Source: Shouchella hunanensis (lineage in GTDB: Bacteria; Bacillota; Bacilli; Bacillales; Bacillaceae_D). Taken from it: a DNA stretch of 64,000 bases. The notes under the pieces were generated by a model that was given only the letters and a program-made list of their open reading frames with translations, was not told the origin of the DNA and ran no database searches. Each line of letters starts with the position of its first letter. Positions within the stretch are counted from its first letter, which is position 1. The DNA lies in the NCBI RefSeq assembly GCF_028735875.1, contig NZ_CP117834.1, forward strand, positions 1,724,001 to 1,788,000, given 5' to 3'. The translations under genes and the position numbers were made by a program. Positions 53,062-59,961 of the stretch are shown here, in pieces.

Positions 53062-53454
53062 ATGAAGAAAATTAGTCGAAATAATCCTGATTCTATGCCC
53101 AAACCGGTAGGGAATTATAGTCATGTTACGAGGGTACCAAAAGGTGCTGAGTTGATTGTAACATCAGGGCAAGTGGGCACGGATATGAATGGAGAAGTCC
53201 CTCGACAGTTAAACGACCAAGTAACGAATACATTTGCCAATATGAAAAAGGTTCTCGAATCCGAGGGGTTATCACACGATAGCGTCATCAAAGTAAATAT
53301 TTGGGCGACGGAAGAAATTGATTGGGACTATTTTTACATGAAATGGGATGAATGGTTTCAAGGTGAATATCCTTCCATGACCATTGCTTATATCTCAGCA
53401 TTAGGGTTGCCTGAATTAAAGATCGAAATCGAATTATGGTGTGCAGAGATTTAA
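53062..53454 (+). CDS. RidA family (YjgF/UK114) deaminase-like protein
   Basis: A 130-residue trimeric Rid-family protein. Visible signatures are VTSGQVGTDMNGEV and VIKVNIWATEEIDW. True RidA proteins hydrolyse reactive enamines and carry a key arginine in a C-terminal xxRxxV motif; here the corresponding region reads PSMTIAYISALGLPELKIEIE, without an obvious Arg, so this may be one of the Rid subgroups with another or no deaminase activity. The ATG at 53062 follows GAGGTC. A terminator follows. Confidence 0.82.
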   Translation: MKKISRNNPDSMPKPVGNYSHVTRVPKGAELIVTSGQVGTDMNGEVPRQLNDQVTNTFANMKKVLESEGLSHDSVIKVNIWATEEIDWDYFYMKWDEWFQGEYPSMTIAYISALGLPELKIEIELWCAEI

Positions 53455-53460
53455 TGTAAA

Positions 53461-53489
53461 AAAGGAACAGCCAGAAGCTGTTCCTTTTT
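53461..53489 (+). terminator. Terminator after the RidA-like gene
   Basis: AAAGGAACAG and CTGTTCCTTTTT surround a CCAGAAG loop; the stem could serve both the plus-strand gene and the leftward operon starting beyond. Confidence 0.8.
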
Positions 53490-53520
53490 GTATGCTCAAG
53501 GTTCCGCAAACGAGTATGGC

Positions 53521-54243
53521 CTACGCTTTTTTTCCTTTTCGTTTTTGTAAGAGTGATTGAATGATCCAAATGGTGGTTGGTAGGATAATGGCGCCGGCGA
53601 CCATAGAGAACAAAATGCCTATTGGATTGTTTAAGTCACTGAAAAAAAAGATAAATAGGAGGCATCCTACTAAAACCAAAGGGACGATGGCTCTTGTCAT
53701 AGCGACAAGTCGGTGTTTCTCTTCAACCACCCATTTATTCTTAAATATGGTTAAAACCGTCCAAAGTATTGGAATGGTTATTGCACTTAAAGAAATTGCC
53801 GCAATGGCAAATAGAATCATGGGTAATCCTGAGGTCATAGAAAAACCGGTCCAAGTAATCGCTGTTAAGATAAGTAGTGATAAAGCTATCCATTTAAGTG
53901 GGTTTCCTAAATGTTGATGTTTTTCAACAACTGTTTCACGATCGCTATAAATAGGTTTAGTTCCGGGAAGTGCTCTAAACAGGTGTATATCGCTATTAGA
54001 AGAAACATGCGTCCATCCTGAAGATGCAAAGAAATCAACATACTCCTCACGCTCTTCTTCTTTAATTGTGCGGTAGTCCACGCTGTATATATAGTCAGCG
54101 CTCTGACCCTTCTCGAGCAAGTAGCCCATGAATTTAAACTTAGTAACATGCCATCCCTTTAATGAATAGCGACGTAATTTCTCCATGTCGCGTTCCTCAG
54201 CAAATGCTAAGCCACCTGATGTAATGTATTTTGTTTGACTCAT
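53521..54243 (-). CDS. DUF2812 membrane protein
   Basis: A 240-residue protein: an N-terminal soluble DUF2812 domain (FAEERDMEKLRRYSLKGWHV, ADYIYSVDYRTIKEEE, GWTHVSSNSDIHLFRA) followed by four membrane spans. The start overlaps the stop of the PadR gene by four bases (ATGA), so the two are translationally coupled. DUF2812 proteins nearly always sit beside PadR repressors; their function is unknown. Confidence 0.88.
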   Translation of the reverse strand: MSQTKYITSGGLAFAEERDMEKLRRYSLKGWHVTKFKFMGYLLEKGQSADYIYSVDYRTIKEEEREEYVDFFASSGWTHVSSNSDIHLFRALPGTKPIYSDRETVVEKHQHLGNPLKWIALSLLILTAITWTGFSMTSGLPMILFAIAAISLSAITIPILWTVLTIFKNKWVVEEKHRLVAMTRAIVPLVLVGCLLFIFFFSDLNNPIGILFSMVAGAIILPTTIWIIQSLLQKRKGKKA

Positions 54244-54557
54244 TTTTCGACCTCCTCCAATCCAGTTTCGGCTAAATGAACCATTACTTTTCTAAGCTTG
54301 ATTTCTTCCTTTAAAATTTCTTTTCCTTTTGCAGTAAGCAAGTATGTTTTGCGTCTTGAATCTGTACCATCATGTAAATAAATCCATTCTAGTTTTAATA
54401 GCTTCTTAATAATGGTGTACATTGATGCAGGTCCTATCGTAATCATCCCATTCGTTGTTTCTTCAATTAAGCTCATGATGGCGTAACCATGACGTGGGCT
54501 CGTTAATGAGGCCATAATATAGAACATGGAATCGGTTAGTTGCTCGTTTGTTTTCAT
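54240..54557 (-). CDS. PadR family transcriptional repressor
   Basis: A 105-residue PadR-type winged helix protein: FYIMASLTSPRHGYAIMSLI is the first helix pair, TIGPASMYTIIKKLLKLEWI the recognition helix region, and RKTYLLTAKGKEIL the wing. The ATG has a GAAGGTGAG site. Its own promoter carries repeated ATATATCAC boxes, so it likely represses this operon. Confidence 0.88.
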   Translation of the reverse strand: MKTNEQLTDSMFYIMASLTSPRHGYAIMSLIEETTNGMITIGPASMYTIIKKLLKLEWIYLHDGTDSRRKTYLLTAKGKEILKEEIKLRKVMVHLAETGLEEVEK

Positions 54558-54579
54558 CTACTCACCTTCTTATTTATAT

Positions 54580-54631
54580 CGTTTTGTGATATATCTATGT
54601 ATAATATATCGTAATGTGATATATATGTCAA
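54580..54631 (-). promoter_or_regulatory. PadR promoter with repeated operator boxes
   Basis: On the minus strand: TTGACA (54626-54631), 17-bp spacer, TATATT (54603-54608). The boxes ATATATCACATTACGATAT and ATATATCACAAAACGATAT overlap the spacer and the start region as direct repeats, a good candidate for PadR binding. Confidence 0.65.
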
Positions 54632-54650
54632 TTAGAAAATAAGAAGGGTG

Positions 54651-54998
54651 CTACAGCTGAAACTGCAGCACCTCTTCTACGTCTGCTACCAAGAGAATGA
54701 AGGAGTCGATGTCTTCTAAAAGCACGCCAGACTCGTCTAATCGTTTTTTAACGTTGCTTAACGAAATCCCGAATGATTGTGGTGTTGAGGTGATAAGCAA
54801 ATCGTTCATGGTAATGGTGATGTTCATGGCGTCTGGATCAAACGCTTCTCGTTCTTGTTTGTTAAAGGGGGCATGAATCGAAATGGTGACAGTCTCTTGT
54901 TCGTAGTCGAGTAAGTTCAGGCTTTTTACAGGAATGACAAACCAAATCGGTACTTGCTTGCCATCATAATAGTCATAGTAGACGGTATACGTCATCAC
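54651..54998 (-). CDS. Hypothetical protein, possible membrane-associated DUF
   Basis: A 115-residue acidic protein (starts TYTVYYDYYDGKQVPIWFVI) that appears to be mostly beta strand; no motif that I recognise. GTG at 54998 or the following ATG can start it, after AAAGGATG. It is monocistronic, between the PadR operon and a small zinc protein on the other strand. Confidence 0.6.
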   Translation of the reverse strand: MMTYTVYYDYYDGKQVPIWFVIPVKSLNLLDYEQETVTISIHAPFNKQEREAFDPDAMNITITMNDLLITSTPQSFGISLSNVKKRLDESGVLLEDIDSFILLVADVEEVLQFQL

Positions 54999-55106
54999 TC
55001 AACATCCTTTGTCACTGTATTTTCTTCTTATTTTACTCTTTTCCTGACTGATAATCCTGTGTTTCATCAGAGTTTTAAACGGGAAAAGGACATTCGAGGT
55101 GACGAG

Positions 55107-55223
55107 ATGGGTGAATTGGTAATCATCAAATACTGTGGTTTTTGTGATGCGCCGTTACGAAAAAATGGGCGTTGCAAAAATTGCGGGCGAGATCGTGGTC
55201 AGTTTTTACATAGAAAAACGTAG
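55107..55223 (+). CDS. 38-residue zinc-ribbon-like microprotein
   Basis: A very short gene: ATG at 55107 with a GAGGTGACGAG site, product GELVIIKYCGFCDAPLRKNG, RCKNCGRDRGQF, HRKT. Two CxxC pairs (YCGFC, RCKNC) at zinc-ribbon spacing with a basic tail. Too small for most annotation pipelines but with a convincing start and motif. Function unknown; it might bind nucleic acid. Confidence 0.6.
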   Translation: MGELVIIKYCGFCDAPLRKNGRCKNCGRDRGQFLHRKT

Positions 55224-55320
55224 AGCGTCGTTATAACGGCAGCTCTTTTTTTATGCAGAGAACATAAAAAAGAATGAAGTGGCAAAAGCTAGAGCATATC
55301 TATAAAAAGGAGTCTTTTTA

Positions 55321-56061
55321 ATGATGAAGAATCGAATGGTAGCTGCTTTGTTCATGTTAACGGTGTTCGGAATTGGTTTATTTGGTAGTGAACAAGCTCA
55401 TGCACAGATTGTTCCAATACCCGCCTTGCAAGATGAATTCCCCGGATCTGTATTCGCACACGGAGATCGTGAAAGTAAGAGAATTGCGTTAACATTTGAC
55501 GATGGTCCTGATCCCCGCTTTTCTGGAAAAGTATTAGATAAACTGGAGCAGTATAATGTTCCTGCAACATTCTTTGTCTTGGGAATGCGAGCGAATGAAG
55601 ACCCTGAGTTACTTAGTCGAATTCAAGCTGGAGGACATGAAATTGCTAATCATACTTACTCGCACCCAAATTTGACCGACAAAAGTGTGACTGAACTTGA
55701 GCAGGAAGTCAATCAAACGAATGATGCGATTGAAAGTATAACAGGGAATACACCGAAGTTATTCCGTCCTCCTTATGGGTTCATTACGAGAGAACAAGCG
55801 GAACGTCTCGTCACCTTAGGCTATTCCATTATTGGTTGGGATGTAGATACACTTGATTGGTCCGGTATTCCTGCAAGCGAAGTGACGGACACAGTCTTAC
55901 AGGATACGCAAGCTGGTAGTATTATTTTAATGCATGATGGTGGAGACGTTGATACGGCGAATCCGGAAATTTACTCAGCAGATGCTCTTGATGCCATCAT
56001 CCCAGCATTGCAAGGTCAAGGATACACGTTTGTGACCGTTTCTGAATTAATCGGACAGTAA
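55321..56061 (+). CDS. Secreted polysaccharide deacetylase (NodB/CE4 family)
   Basis: A 246-residue exported carbohydrate esterase family 4 enzyme: signal peptide (1-28), then the metal-dependent deacetylase motifs TFDDGPDP (motif 1, Asp-Asp), HEIANHTYSHPNL (motif 2, HxxxH), RPPYG (motif 3), DVDTLDW (motif 4) and ILMHDGG (motif 5). All catalytic residues are present. It would remove acetyl groups from peptidoglycan or chitin-like sugars outside the cell. An AAAAGGAG site precedes the ATG and a terminator follows. Confidence 0.92.
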   Translation: MMKNRMVAALFMLTVFGIGLFGSEQAHAQIVPIPALQDEFPGSVFAHGDRESKRIALTFDDGPDPRFSGKVLDKLEQYNVPATFFVLGMRANEDPELLSRIQAGGHEIANHTYSHPNLTDKSVTELEQEVNQTNDAIESITGNTPKLFRPPYGFITREQAERLVTLGYSIIGWDVDTLDWSGIPASEVTDTVLQDTQAGSIILMHDGGDVDTANPEIYSADALDAIIPALQGQGYTFVTVSELIGQ

Positions 56062-56063
56062 GA

Positions 56064-56096
56064 AAAACCACGTTGTGTCAGTGCAACGTGGTTTTT
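56064..56096 (+). terminator. Terminator after the deacetylase gene
   Basis: ACCACGTTG and CAACGTGGT form a nine-bp stem around TGTCAGTG, with A run before and T run after. Confidence 0.82.
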
Positions 56097-56181
56097 AAGT
56101 CATTCGGATGTAGATTCCTTCCAGTTTTTAAACACATGTGGATAAAGAGGGGTGATTGATGTGTCTTGAATGCACCAAAAA

Positions 56182-56207
56182 CAACCGGCTCTACAAAGAG
56201 CCGGTTG
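56182..56207 (-). terminator. Terminator of the YjcZ-like gene
   Basis: CAACCGGCTCT and AGAGCCGGTTG form an 11-bp stem; on the minus strand it is followed by TTTTTGG. It lies 40 bp after the stop codon of the leftward gene. Confidence 0.78.
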
Positions 56208-56246
56208 TGTTGGCAAACGTATCAGCGCTTGCGTGGGGTGCACGAG

Positions 56247-56402
56247 TTATTTTACGTAAGCCGCTCCAATGATAATCAAAAGAATGAATAAGACAACGAT
56301 TAGCGCGAATCCGCCACCGTAACTGCCGCCACCGCCACAAGTACCGCCTACTGGTCCGTAGCCGTAACCTTCACAGCCGTAACCTCCGCCGTAGTAACCC
56401 AT
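56247..56402 (-). CDS. YjcZ family sporulation-related small protein
   Basis: A 51-residue protein: Gly/Tyr-rich N-terminal tail (GYYGGGYGCEGYGYG) and the family hallmark hydrophobic helix GGGFALIVVLFILLIIIGAA at the C terminus. This is typical of the YjcZ/SscA-type small sporulation proteins. I start at the ATG at 56402, which has an AAAGGTGG site and matches family length; a longer frame from 56465 has no such support. Confidence 0.85.
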   Translation of the reverse strand: MGYYGGGYGCEGYGYGPVGGTCGGGGSYGGGFALIVVLFILLIIIGAAYVK

Positions 56403-56600
56403 GTGTGTACACCACCTTTGTGTTAGGATACTATACCCTATGCAAGAATCGCTTTTTGGCGACAAAACTGGGCGATGATTTTACGATTGTATAAGGATGA
56501 AGAAAGTAGCCTATACTAGCAAAGGGATTGATTAAAAAAAATATAAAAAAACAGTTGCACAGAGAGAATCCATTTGTTATTATATAACTTGTCAGTAAGC

Positions 56601-56672
56601 GGCCCGTTGGTCAAGCGGTTAAGACACCGCCCTTTCACGGCGGTAACACGGGTTCGAATCCCGTACGGGTCA
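56601..56672 (+). tRNA. tRNA-Glu (UUC)
   Basis: Acceptor GGCCCGT pairs with ACGGGTC; anticodon stem CCGCC/GGCGG with loop CTTTCAC gives anticodon TTC; GGTTCGAATCC T arm. The 3' CCA is not encoded. First gene of the stable RNA cluster. Confidence 0.95.
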
Positions 56673-56721
56673 TTGTGAATTTTCTGGTTTACAATCGACT
56701 TACTGAGGGTATAATCTATAG

Positions 56722-56838
56722 GTCTGGTGGCAATAGCAAAGAGGTCACACCCGTTCCCATGCCGAACACGGTCGTTAAGCTCTTTTGCGCCGATGGTAGT
56801 TGGGGGCTTCCCCCTGTGAGAGTAGGACGTTGCCAGGC
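56722..56838 (+). rRNA. rrf: 5S ribosomal RNA
   Basis: About 117 bases that follow Bacillus 5S very closely: CTGGTGGCAATAGCAAAGAG, CACACCCGTTCCCATGCCGA, ACACGGTCGTTAAGCTC, CCCCTGTGAGAGTAGGACG, TTGCCAGG, with closed terminal stem. It stands alone inside a tRNA cluster; no 16S or 23S gene is adjacent in the window. Confidence 0.94.
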
Positions 56839-56899
56839 TTACATAGTTTCATTAATTGACGAATAGAAGCAGAAATGTTGCTTACTTGCAGTCATATTT

Positions 56900-56975
56900 G
56901 GAGGATTAGCTCAGCTGGGAGAGCACCTGCCTTACAAGCAGGGGGTCGGCGGTTCGATCCCGTCATCCTCCACCA
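56900..56975 (+). tRNA. tRNA-Val (UAC)
   Basis: Acceptor GGAGGAT/ATCCTCC, D arm TTAGCTCAGCTGGGAGAGCA, anticodon loop CTTACAA (TAC), T arm GGTTCGATCC, CCA encoded. Confidence 0.95.
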
Positions 56976-56989
56976 TACTTTCCATATGT

Positions 56990-57074
56990 GGAGGGGTAGC
57001 GAAGTGGCTAAACGCGGCGGACTGTAAATCCGCTCCCTCCGGGTTCGGCGGTTCGAATCCGTCCCCCTCCACCA
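56990..57074 (+). tRNA. tRNA-Tyr (GUA)
   Basis: Class II tRNA with long variable arm; acceptor GGAGGGG/CCCCTCC, anticodon loop CTGTAAA (GTA), T arm GGTTCGAATCC, CCA encoded. Confidence 0.95.
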
Positions 57075-57085
57075 TTTTCTATGAT

Positions 57086-57160
57086 TGGGCTATAGCCAAG
57101 CGGTAAGGCAACGGATTTTGATTCCGTCATTCCCTGGTTCGATCCCAGGTAGCCCAGCCA
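57086..57160 (+). tRNA. tRNA-Gln (UUG)
   Basis: Acceptor TGGGCTA/TAGCCCA, D arm TAGCCAAGCGGTAAGGCA, anticodon loop TTTTGAT (TTG), T arm GGTTCGATCC, CCA encoded. Confidence 0.95.
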
Positions 57161-57162
57161 TC

Positions 57163-57235
57163 GAGCCATTAGCTCAGTTGGTAGAGCATCTGACTTTTAA
57201 TCAGAGGGTCGAAGGTTCGAATCCTTCATGGCTCA
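57163..57235 (+). tRNA. tRNA-Lys (UUU)
   Basis: Acceptor GAGCCAT/ATGGCTC, anticodon loop CTTTTAA (TTT), T arm GGTTCGAATCC; CCA is not encoded. Only 2 bp separate it from tRNA-Gln. Confidence 0.95.
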
Positions 57236-57239
57236 TCCT

Positions 57240-57266
57240 AAAACGACTTGTATAAGTCGTTTTTTG
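57240..57266 (+). terminator. Terminator inside the tRNA cluster
   Basis: AAAACGACTT-GTAT-AAGTCGTTTTTT: nine-bp stem with T run, after tRNA-Lys and only 4 bp before tRNA-Ala. It should end the Glu-5S-Val-Tyr-Gln-Lys transcript, leaving tRNA-Ala dependent on read-through or an unseen start. Confidence 0.82.
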
Positions 57267-57270
57267 TTAA

Positions 57271-57343
57271 GGGGCCTTAGCTCAGCTGGGAGAGCGCCTG
57301 CTTTGCACGCAGGAGGTCAGCGGTTCGATCCCGCTAGGCTCCA
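57271..57343 (+). tRNA. tRNA-Ala (UGC)
   Basis: Acceptor GGGGCCT/AGGCTCC, D arm TTAGCTCAGCTGGGAGAGCG, anticodon loop TTTGCAC (TGC), T arm GGTTCGATCC; CCA not encoded. Confidence 0.95.
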
Positions 57344-57355
57344 TTTTCATAAAGA

Positions 57356-57384
57356 AAAGCGACCAGCATGCTGGTCGCTTTTTT
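57356..57384 (+). terminator. Terminator after tRNA-Ala
   Basis: AAAGCGACCAGCATGCTGGTCGCTTTTTTG: a palindromic stem with T run. Also usable leftward for the Spo0E-like gene. Confidence 0.85.
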
Positions 57385-57405
57385 GTTTATTATAGGTTCA
57401 TTCAT

Positions 57406-57588
57406 TTAGTCACAAGGCGTATTGGAAAGGTTTTCGTATTGATTGAGTAGGCTATCAAGTTTCCGACTCAATTGTAGCATATGTGGTGAATTCAGTGAGT
57501 ACGATGATGCTGAAACGTTTAGTTCCATTCGTACGTCTTCTATTGAACGCGATAATGGATCAACAAGGTGCACATTCGACATAGCCAT
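57406..57588 (-). CDS. Spo0E-like aspartyl phosphatase peptide
   Basis: A 60-residue protein with the Spo0E family pattern: IEDVRMELN then LNSPHMLQLSRKLDSLLNQY, where SRKLD corresponds to the conserved SxxLD signature near the phosphatase core. Such peptides dephosphorylate Spo0A-P and delay sporulation. An AGGGAGG site lies before the ATG. It stands between the tRNA cluster and sigW; Spo0E-like genes in this position are familiar from other Bacilli. Confidence 0.8.
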   Translation of the reverse strand: MAMSNVHLVDPLSRSIEDVRMELNVSASSYSLNSPHMLQLSRKLDSLLNQYENLSNTPCD

Positions 57589-57683
57589 ACCTCCCTTTCT
57601 TTATTAAGGAACAATTCGGTACTAAAATAGAAAAATCCTTCCAAATTTAAGAAAAAAGTTAATTTTTCTGTTATTATAAAAAA

Positions 57684-57710
57684 CGAAACTTTATTCTAGA
57701 GTGTTCCGTA
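57684..57710 (+). promoter_or_regulatory. Sigma-W autoregulatory promoter
   Basis: CGAAAC (57684-57689), 17-bp spacer, CGTA (57707-57710), matching the TGAAAC-N16/17-CGTA sigma-W consensus, 25 bp before the sigW start. SigW is known to drive its own operon. Confidence 0.8.
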
Positions 57711-57734
57711 AGTTAAATGTAGGTAGGGGATGTC

Positions 57735-58298
57735 ATGGATTCGTTAACAAAGCGCTTAATTTCGGAAATTAAACAGGGTGATGACCAAGCATTCGCAGAA
57801 TTAGTTGACCTTTACAAGGACAAAGTCTATCAAGTGGCCTATCGAATGGTCGGTCATCCTCAAGAAGCGCAGGACGTTGCACAAGAAGCATTTTTAAGAG
57901 TATATACAAATTTAGAAAAGTATGATGTGAATCGAAAATTTTCTACTTGGCTTTTCAGGATTGCTACGAATGTAGCGATTGATCGATTAAGAAAGCGAAA
58001 ACCGGACTTTTATTTACAGGACAAGGTCAAGGGAACAGAAGATATTACGTATGAATCACAGTTGGCAGCCACCGATGATTTACCAGAGGATCAAGTTGTC
58101 CAATTCGAATTACAAGATTGGATTCAAGCTGAAATTAATCATTTACCACCTAAATACCGTACAGCTATTATATTAAAGTACTTAGAAGATTTATCTTTAA
58201 AAGAAATTAGCGATATTATGGATTTACCAGTCGCAACAGTAAAGACAAGAATTCATCGAGGTCGTGAAGCGTTACGTAAACGCATGCGCCATGTTTAA
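57735..58298 (+). CDS. sigW: ECF RNA polymerase sigma factor SigW
   Basis: A 187-residue ECF sigma factor. Region 2 (FAELVDLYKDKVYQVAYRMV, AQDVAQEAFLRVYTN, FSTWLFRIATNVAID) and region 4 (LPPKYRTAIILKYLEDLSLK, MDLPVATVKTRIHRGREALR) are complete. Full length compares with 187 in B. subtilis. It directs the envelope-stress and antimicrobial-peptide regulon. It sits directly upstream of its anti-sigma factor, and is preceded by a sigma-W promoter. Identification is secure from sequence and locus. Confidence 0.97.
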   Translation: MDSLTKRLISEIKQGDDQAFAELVDLYKDKVYQVAYRMVGHPQEAQDVAQEAFLRVYTNLEKYDVNRKFSTWLFRIATNVAIDRLRKRKPDFYLQDKVKGTEDITYESQLAATDDLPEDQVVQFELQDWIQAEINHLPPKYRTAIILKYLEDLSLKEISDIMDLPVATVKTRIHRGREALRKRMRHV

Positions 58299-58320
58299 AT
58301 AAGGAGGAGTGACACATATT

Positions 58321-58968
58321 ATGGATTGTCATTCTTACAATGAACTGATACACATTTATCTTGACGGGGATGCAACACCAGAGCAAAAAGCGGAGTTGTA
58401 TGCGCATATGGACATGTGTCCCGAATGTAAAACACATGTAAACGAGCTGAAAAAAGCCATTGCCTTTATTCAAAGCTCGTCTCATATAGAAGCGCCGTCT
58501 CATTTTACGACAAGTGTCATGGCCAATTTACCTAAAAAGAAAAAGCGTGCCCCTAAGGTGAAACGGTTGTTTAAAAAGCACCCGATTCTTGTTGCTGCTG
58601 CCGTGTTTTTCTTAATGATGTCAACAGCTGTTTTCTCCACTTGGACTCAAAATGACAGCATTGTTGTATCTGGAAATGGACCGTTTGTTATTGATAAAGT
58701 AAATGGTGTTGTTACTGTTCCGGAAGGTGCAGTGATTGATGGGGATCTCATGGTAAGGAACGGTACGCTGCAATTAGATGGTGAAGTGCGCGGGGATGTA
58801 TTGTTATTAAACAGTTCTTTTGATAAAGATTCGCTTTATGCATCGCCTAATCAAGTGACAGGGGATATTGAAGAAGTGGACCAATTCCTTCACTGGATTT
58901 GGTTCAATACAAAGGATTTCTTTACAGATGTTTTTTCTTTCTTTGACGATAGCGGTTCAAATGAGTAA
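58321..58968 (+). CDS. rsiW: Anti-sigma-W factor RsiW
   Basis: A 215-residue transmembrane anti-sigma factor. The cytoplasmic part holds a zinc-binding ZAS motif (AHMDMCPECKTH), one membrane span follows (HPILVAAAVFFLMMSTAVFS, about residues 80-100), and the outer part has polymer-forming-like strands (VIDGDLMVRNGTLQLDGEVR). Envelope stress leads to proteolysis and release of SigW. I prefer the ATG at 58321; a GTG four codons earlier is too close to the AGGAGG. It starts 22 bp after sigW, in the same operon, and is followed by a terminator hairpin. Confidence 0.94.
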   Translation: MDCHSYNELIHIYLDGDATPEQKAELYAHMDMCPECKTHVNELKKAIAFIQSSSHIEAPSHFTTSVMANLPKKKKRAPKVKRLFKKHPILVAAAVFFLMMSTAVFSTWTQNDSIVVSGNGPFVIDKVNGVVTVPEGAVIDGDLMVRNGTLQLDGEVRGDVLLLNSSFDKDSLYASPNQVTGDIEEVDQFLHWIWFNTKDFFTDVFSFFDDSGSNE

Positions 58969-58992
58969 TTGTAGGGAAGAGTAAAAGAACAT

Positions 58993-59036
58993 GGAGTTTC
59001 TGTGTAAAACGGGAACTCCTTTAGTTTTTTATGAAA
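58993..59036 (+). terminator. Probable sigW-rsiW terminator
   Basis: GGAGTTTC and GGGAACTCC pair imperfectly, followed by TTTAGTTTTTT. A TATAAT box at 59044 just after it probably belongs to the cdaA operon promoter. Confidence 0.65.
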
Positions 59037-59133
59037 CTAATGGTATAATGATAACGTTTGACACAATGCCGTTTAGTTTCTTAAAGATATGTCAAAGGTG
59101 TAAAGAAGAGTTTGTTTATGTGGAGGGGCGGAT

Positions 59134-59961
59134 ATGTTTTCTGCTAATCTTGAAAATTTTCCCTGGCTCGTATATATCGGACAAATTGTCGATATTTTAC
59201 TTGTTACATACGTTGTCTATAAATTAATTATGATTATACGTGGCACCCGTGCCGTTCAATTGGTAAAAGGGATTGTTGCCATTTTTATTGTGTGGTTTAT
59301 TAGTAATTTCTTAGGTTTGAGTACGTTAGAGTTTATTACAAGGCAGACGGCAACGTTTGGTTTGTTAGCGATTATTATTATTTTTCAACCAGAACTTCGT
59401 AGAGGTCTTGAGCAACTTGGACGTAGTCGACTCTTTAATAGCCGATCGGCTCAAAAGGATGATGCACTCAAGCCCACCATTGAAGCGCTTGTTAAAGCTA
59501 CAGTCTATATGGGTAAGCGTAGAATCGGGGCACTCATCTCCATTGAGCGTGAGACTGGTTTAAATGATTATGCGGAAACGGGTATACCGCTAAATGCCCA
59601 TGTATCATCGGAGCTTTTGATTAATTTGTTTATTCCTAATACACCGTTGCATGACGGAGCGATTGTATTAAAAAATGATAAAATTCTTGCGGCCGGTTGT
59701 TATTTACCGTTATCTGAAGATAGCTCGATTTCGAAAGAACTAGGCACGAGGCACAGAGCAGCCCTCGGTGTAAGTGAAGTAACGGATGCTTTAACGATTA
59801 TCGTATCAGAGGAGACAGGTGCGATTTCCATATCGAAGCGAGGTACGCTTTATCGAGATTTAACAAAGGAACAATTGCAAGATTTGTTAGAGCAAAATTT
59901 ATTAAAGCCTTCAACAGCCACCGACAACCGTTGGCAGTGGGGAGGTAAAAAAGATGGATAA
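59134..59961 (+). CDS. cdaA: Diadenylate cyclase CdaA
   Basis: A 275-residue membrane-bound c-di-AMP synthase. Three N-terminal spans (about 10-90) precede the DAC domain with its ATP-binding motifs DGA in PLHDGAIVL and RHR in GTRHRAALG. It is the main essential diadenylate cyclase of Firmicutes, and acts at the inner face of the membrane in a complex with CdaR and GlmM. A GGAGGGGCGG site precedes the ATG at 59134. It overlaps cdaR by eight bases, which indicates translational coupling. Confidence 0.96.
   Translation: MFSANLENFPWLVYIGQIVDILLVTYVVYKLIMIIRGTRAVQLVKGIVAIFIVWFISNFLGLSTLEFITRQTATFGLLAIIIIFQPELRRGLEQLGRSRLFNSRSAQKDDALKPTIEALVKATVYMGKRRIGALISIERETGLNDYAETGIPLNAHVSSELLINLFIPNTPLHDGAIVLKNDKILAAGCYLPLSEDSSISKELGTRHRAALGVSEVTDALTIIVSEETGAISISKRGTLYRDLTKEQLQDLLEQNLLKPSTATDNRWQWGGKKDG

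Noticed and set aside
53561-53917. 118-codon plus-strand frame opposite the DUF2812 gene
   Set aside because: It is a mirror of the membrane-span codons of the real gene and lacks a ribosome site.
58991-59227. 78-codon frame before cdaA
   Set aside because: It overlaps the start of cdaA, contains the rsiW terminator and the cdaA promoter, and has no ribosome site.
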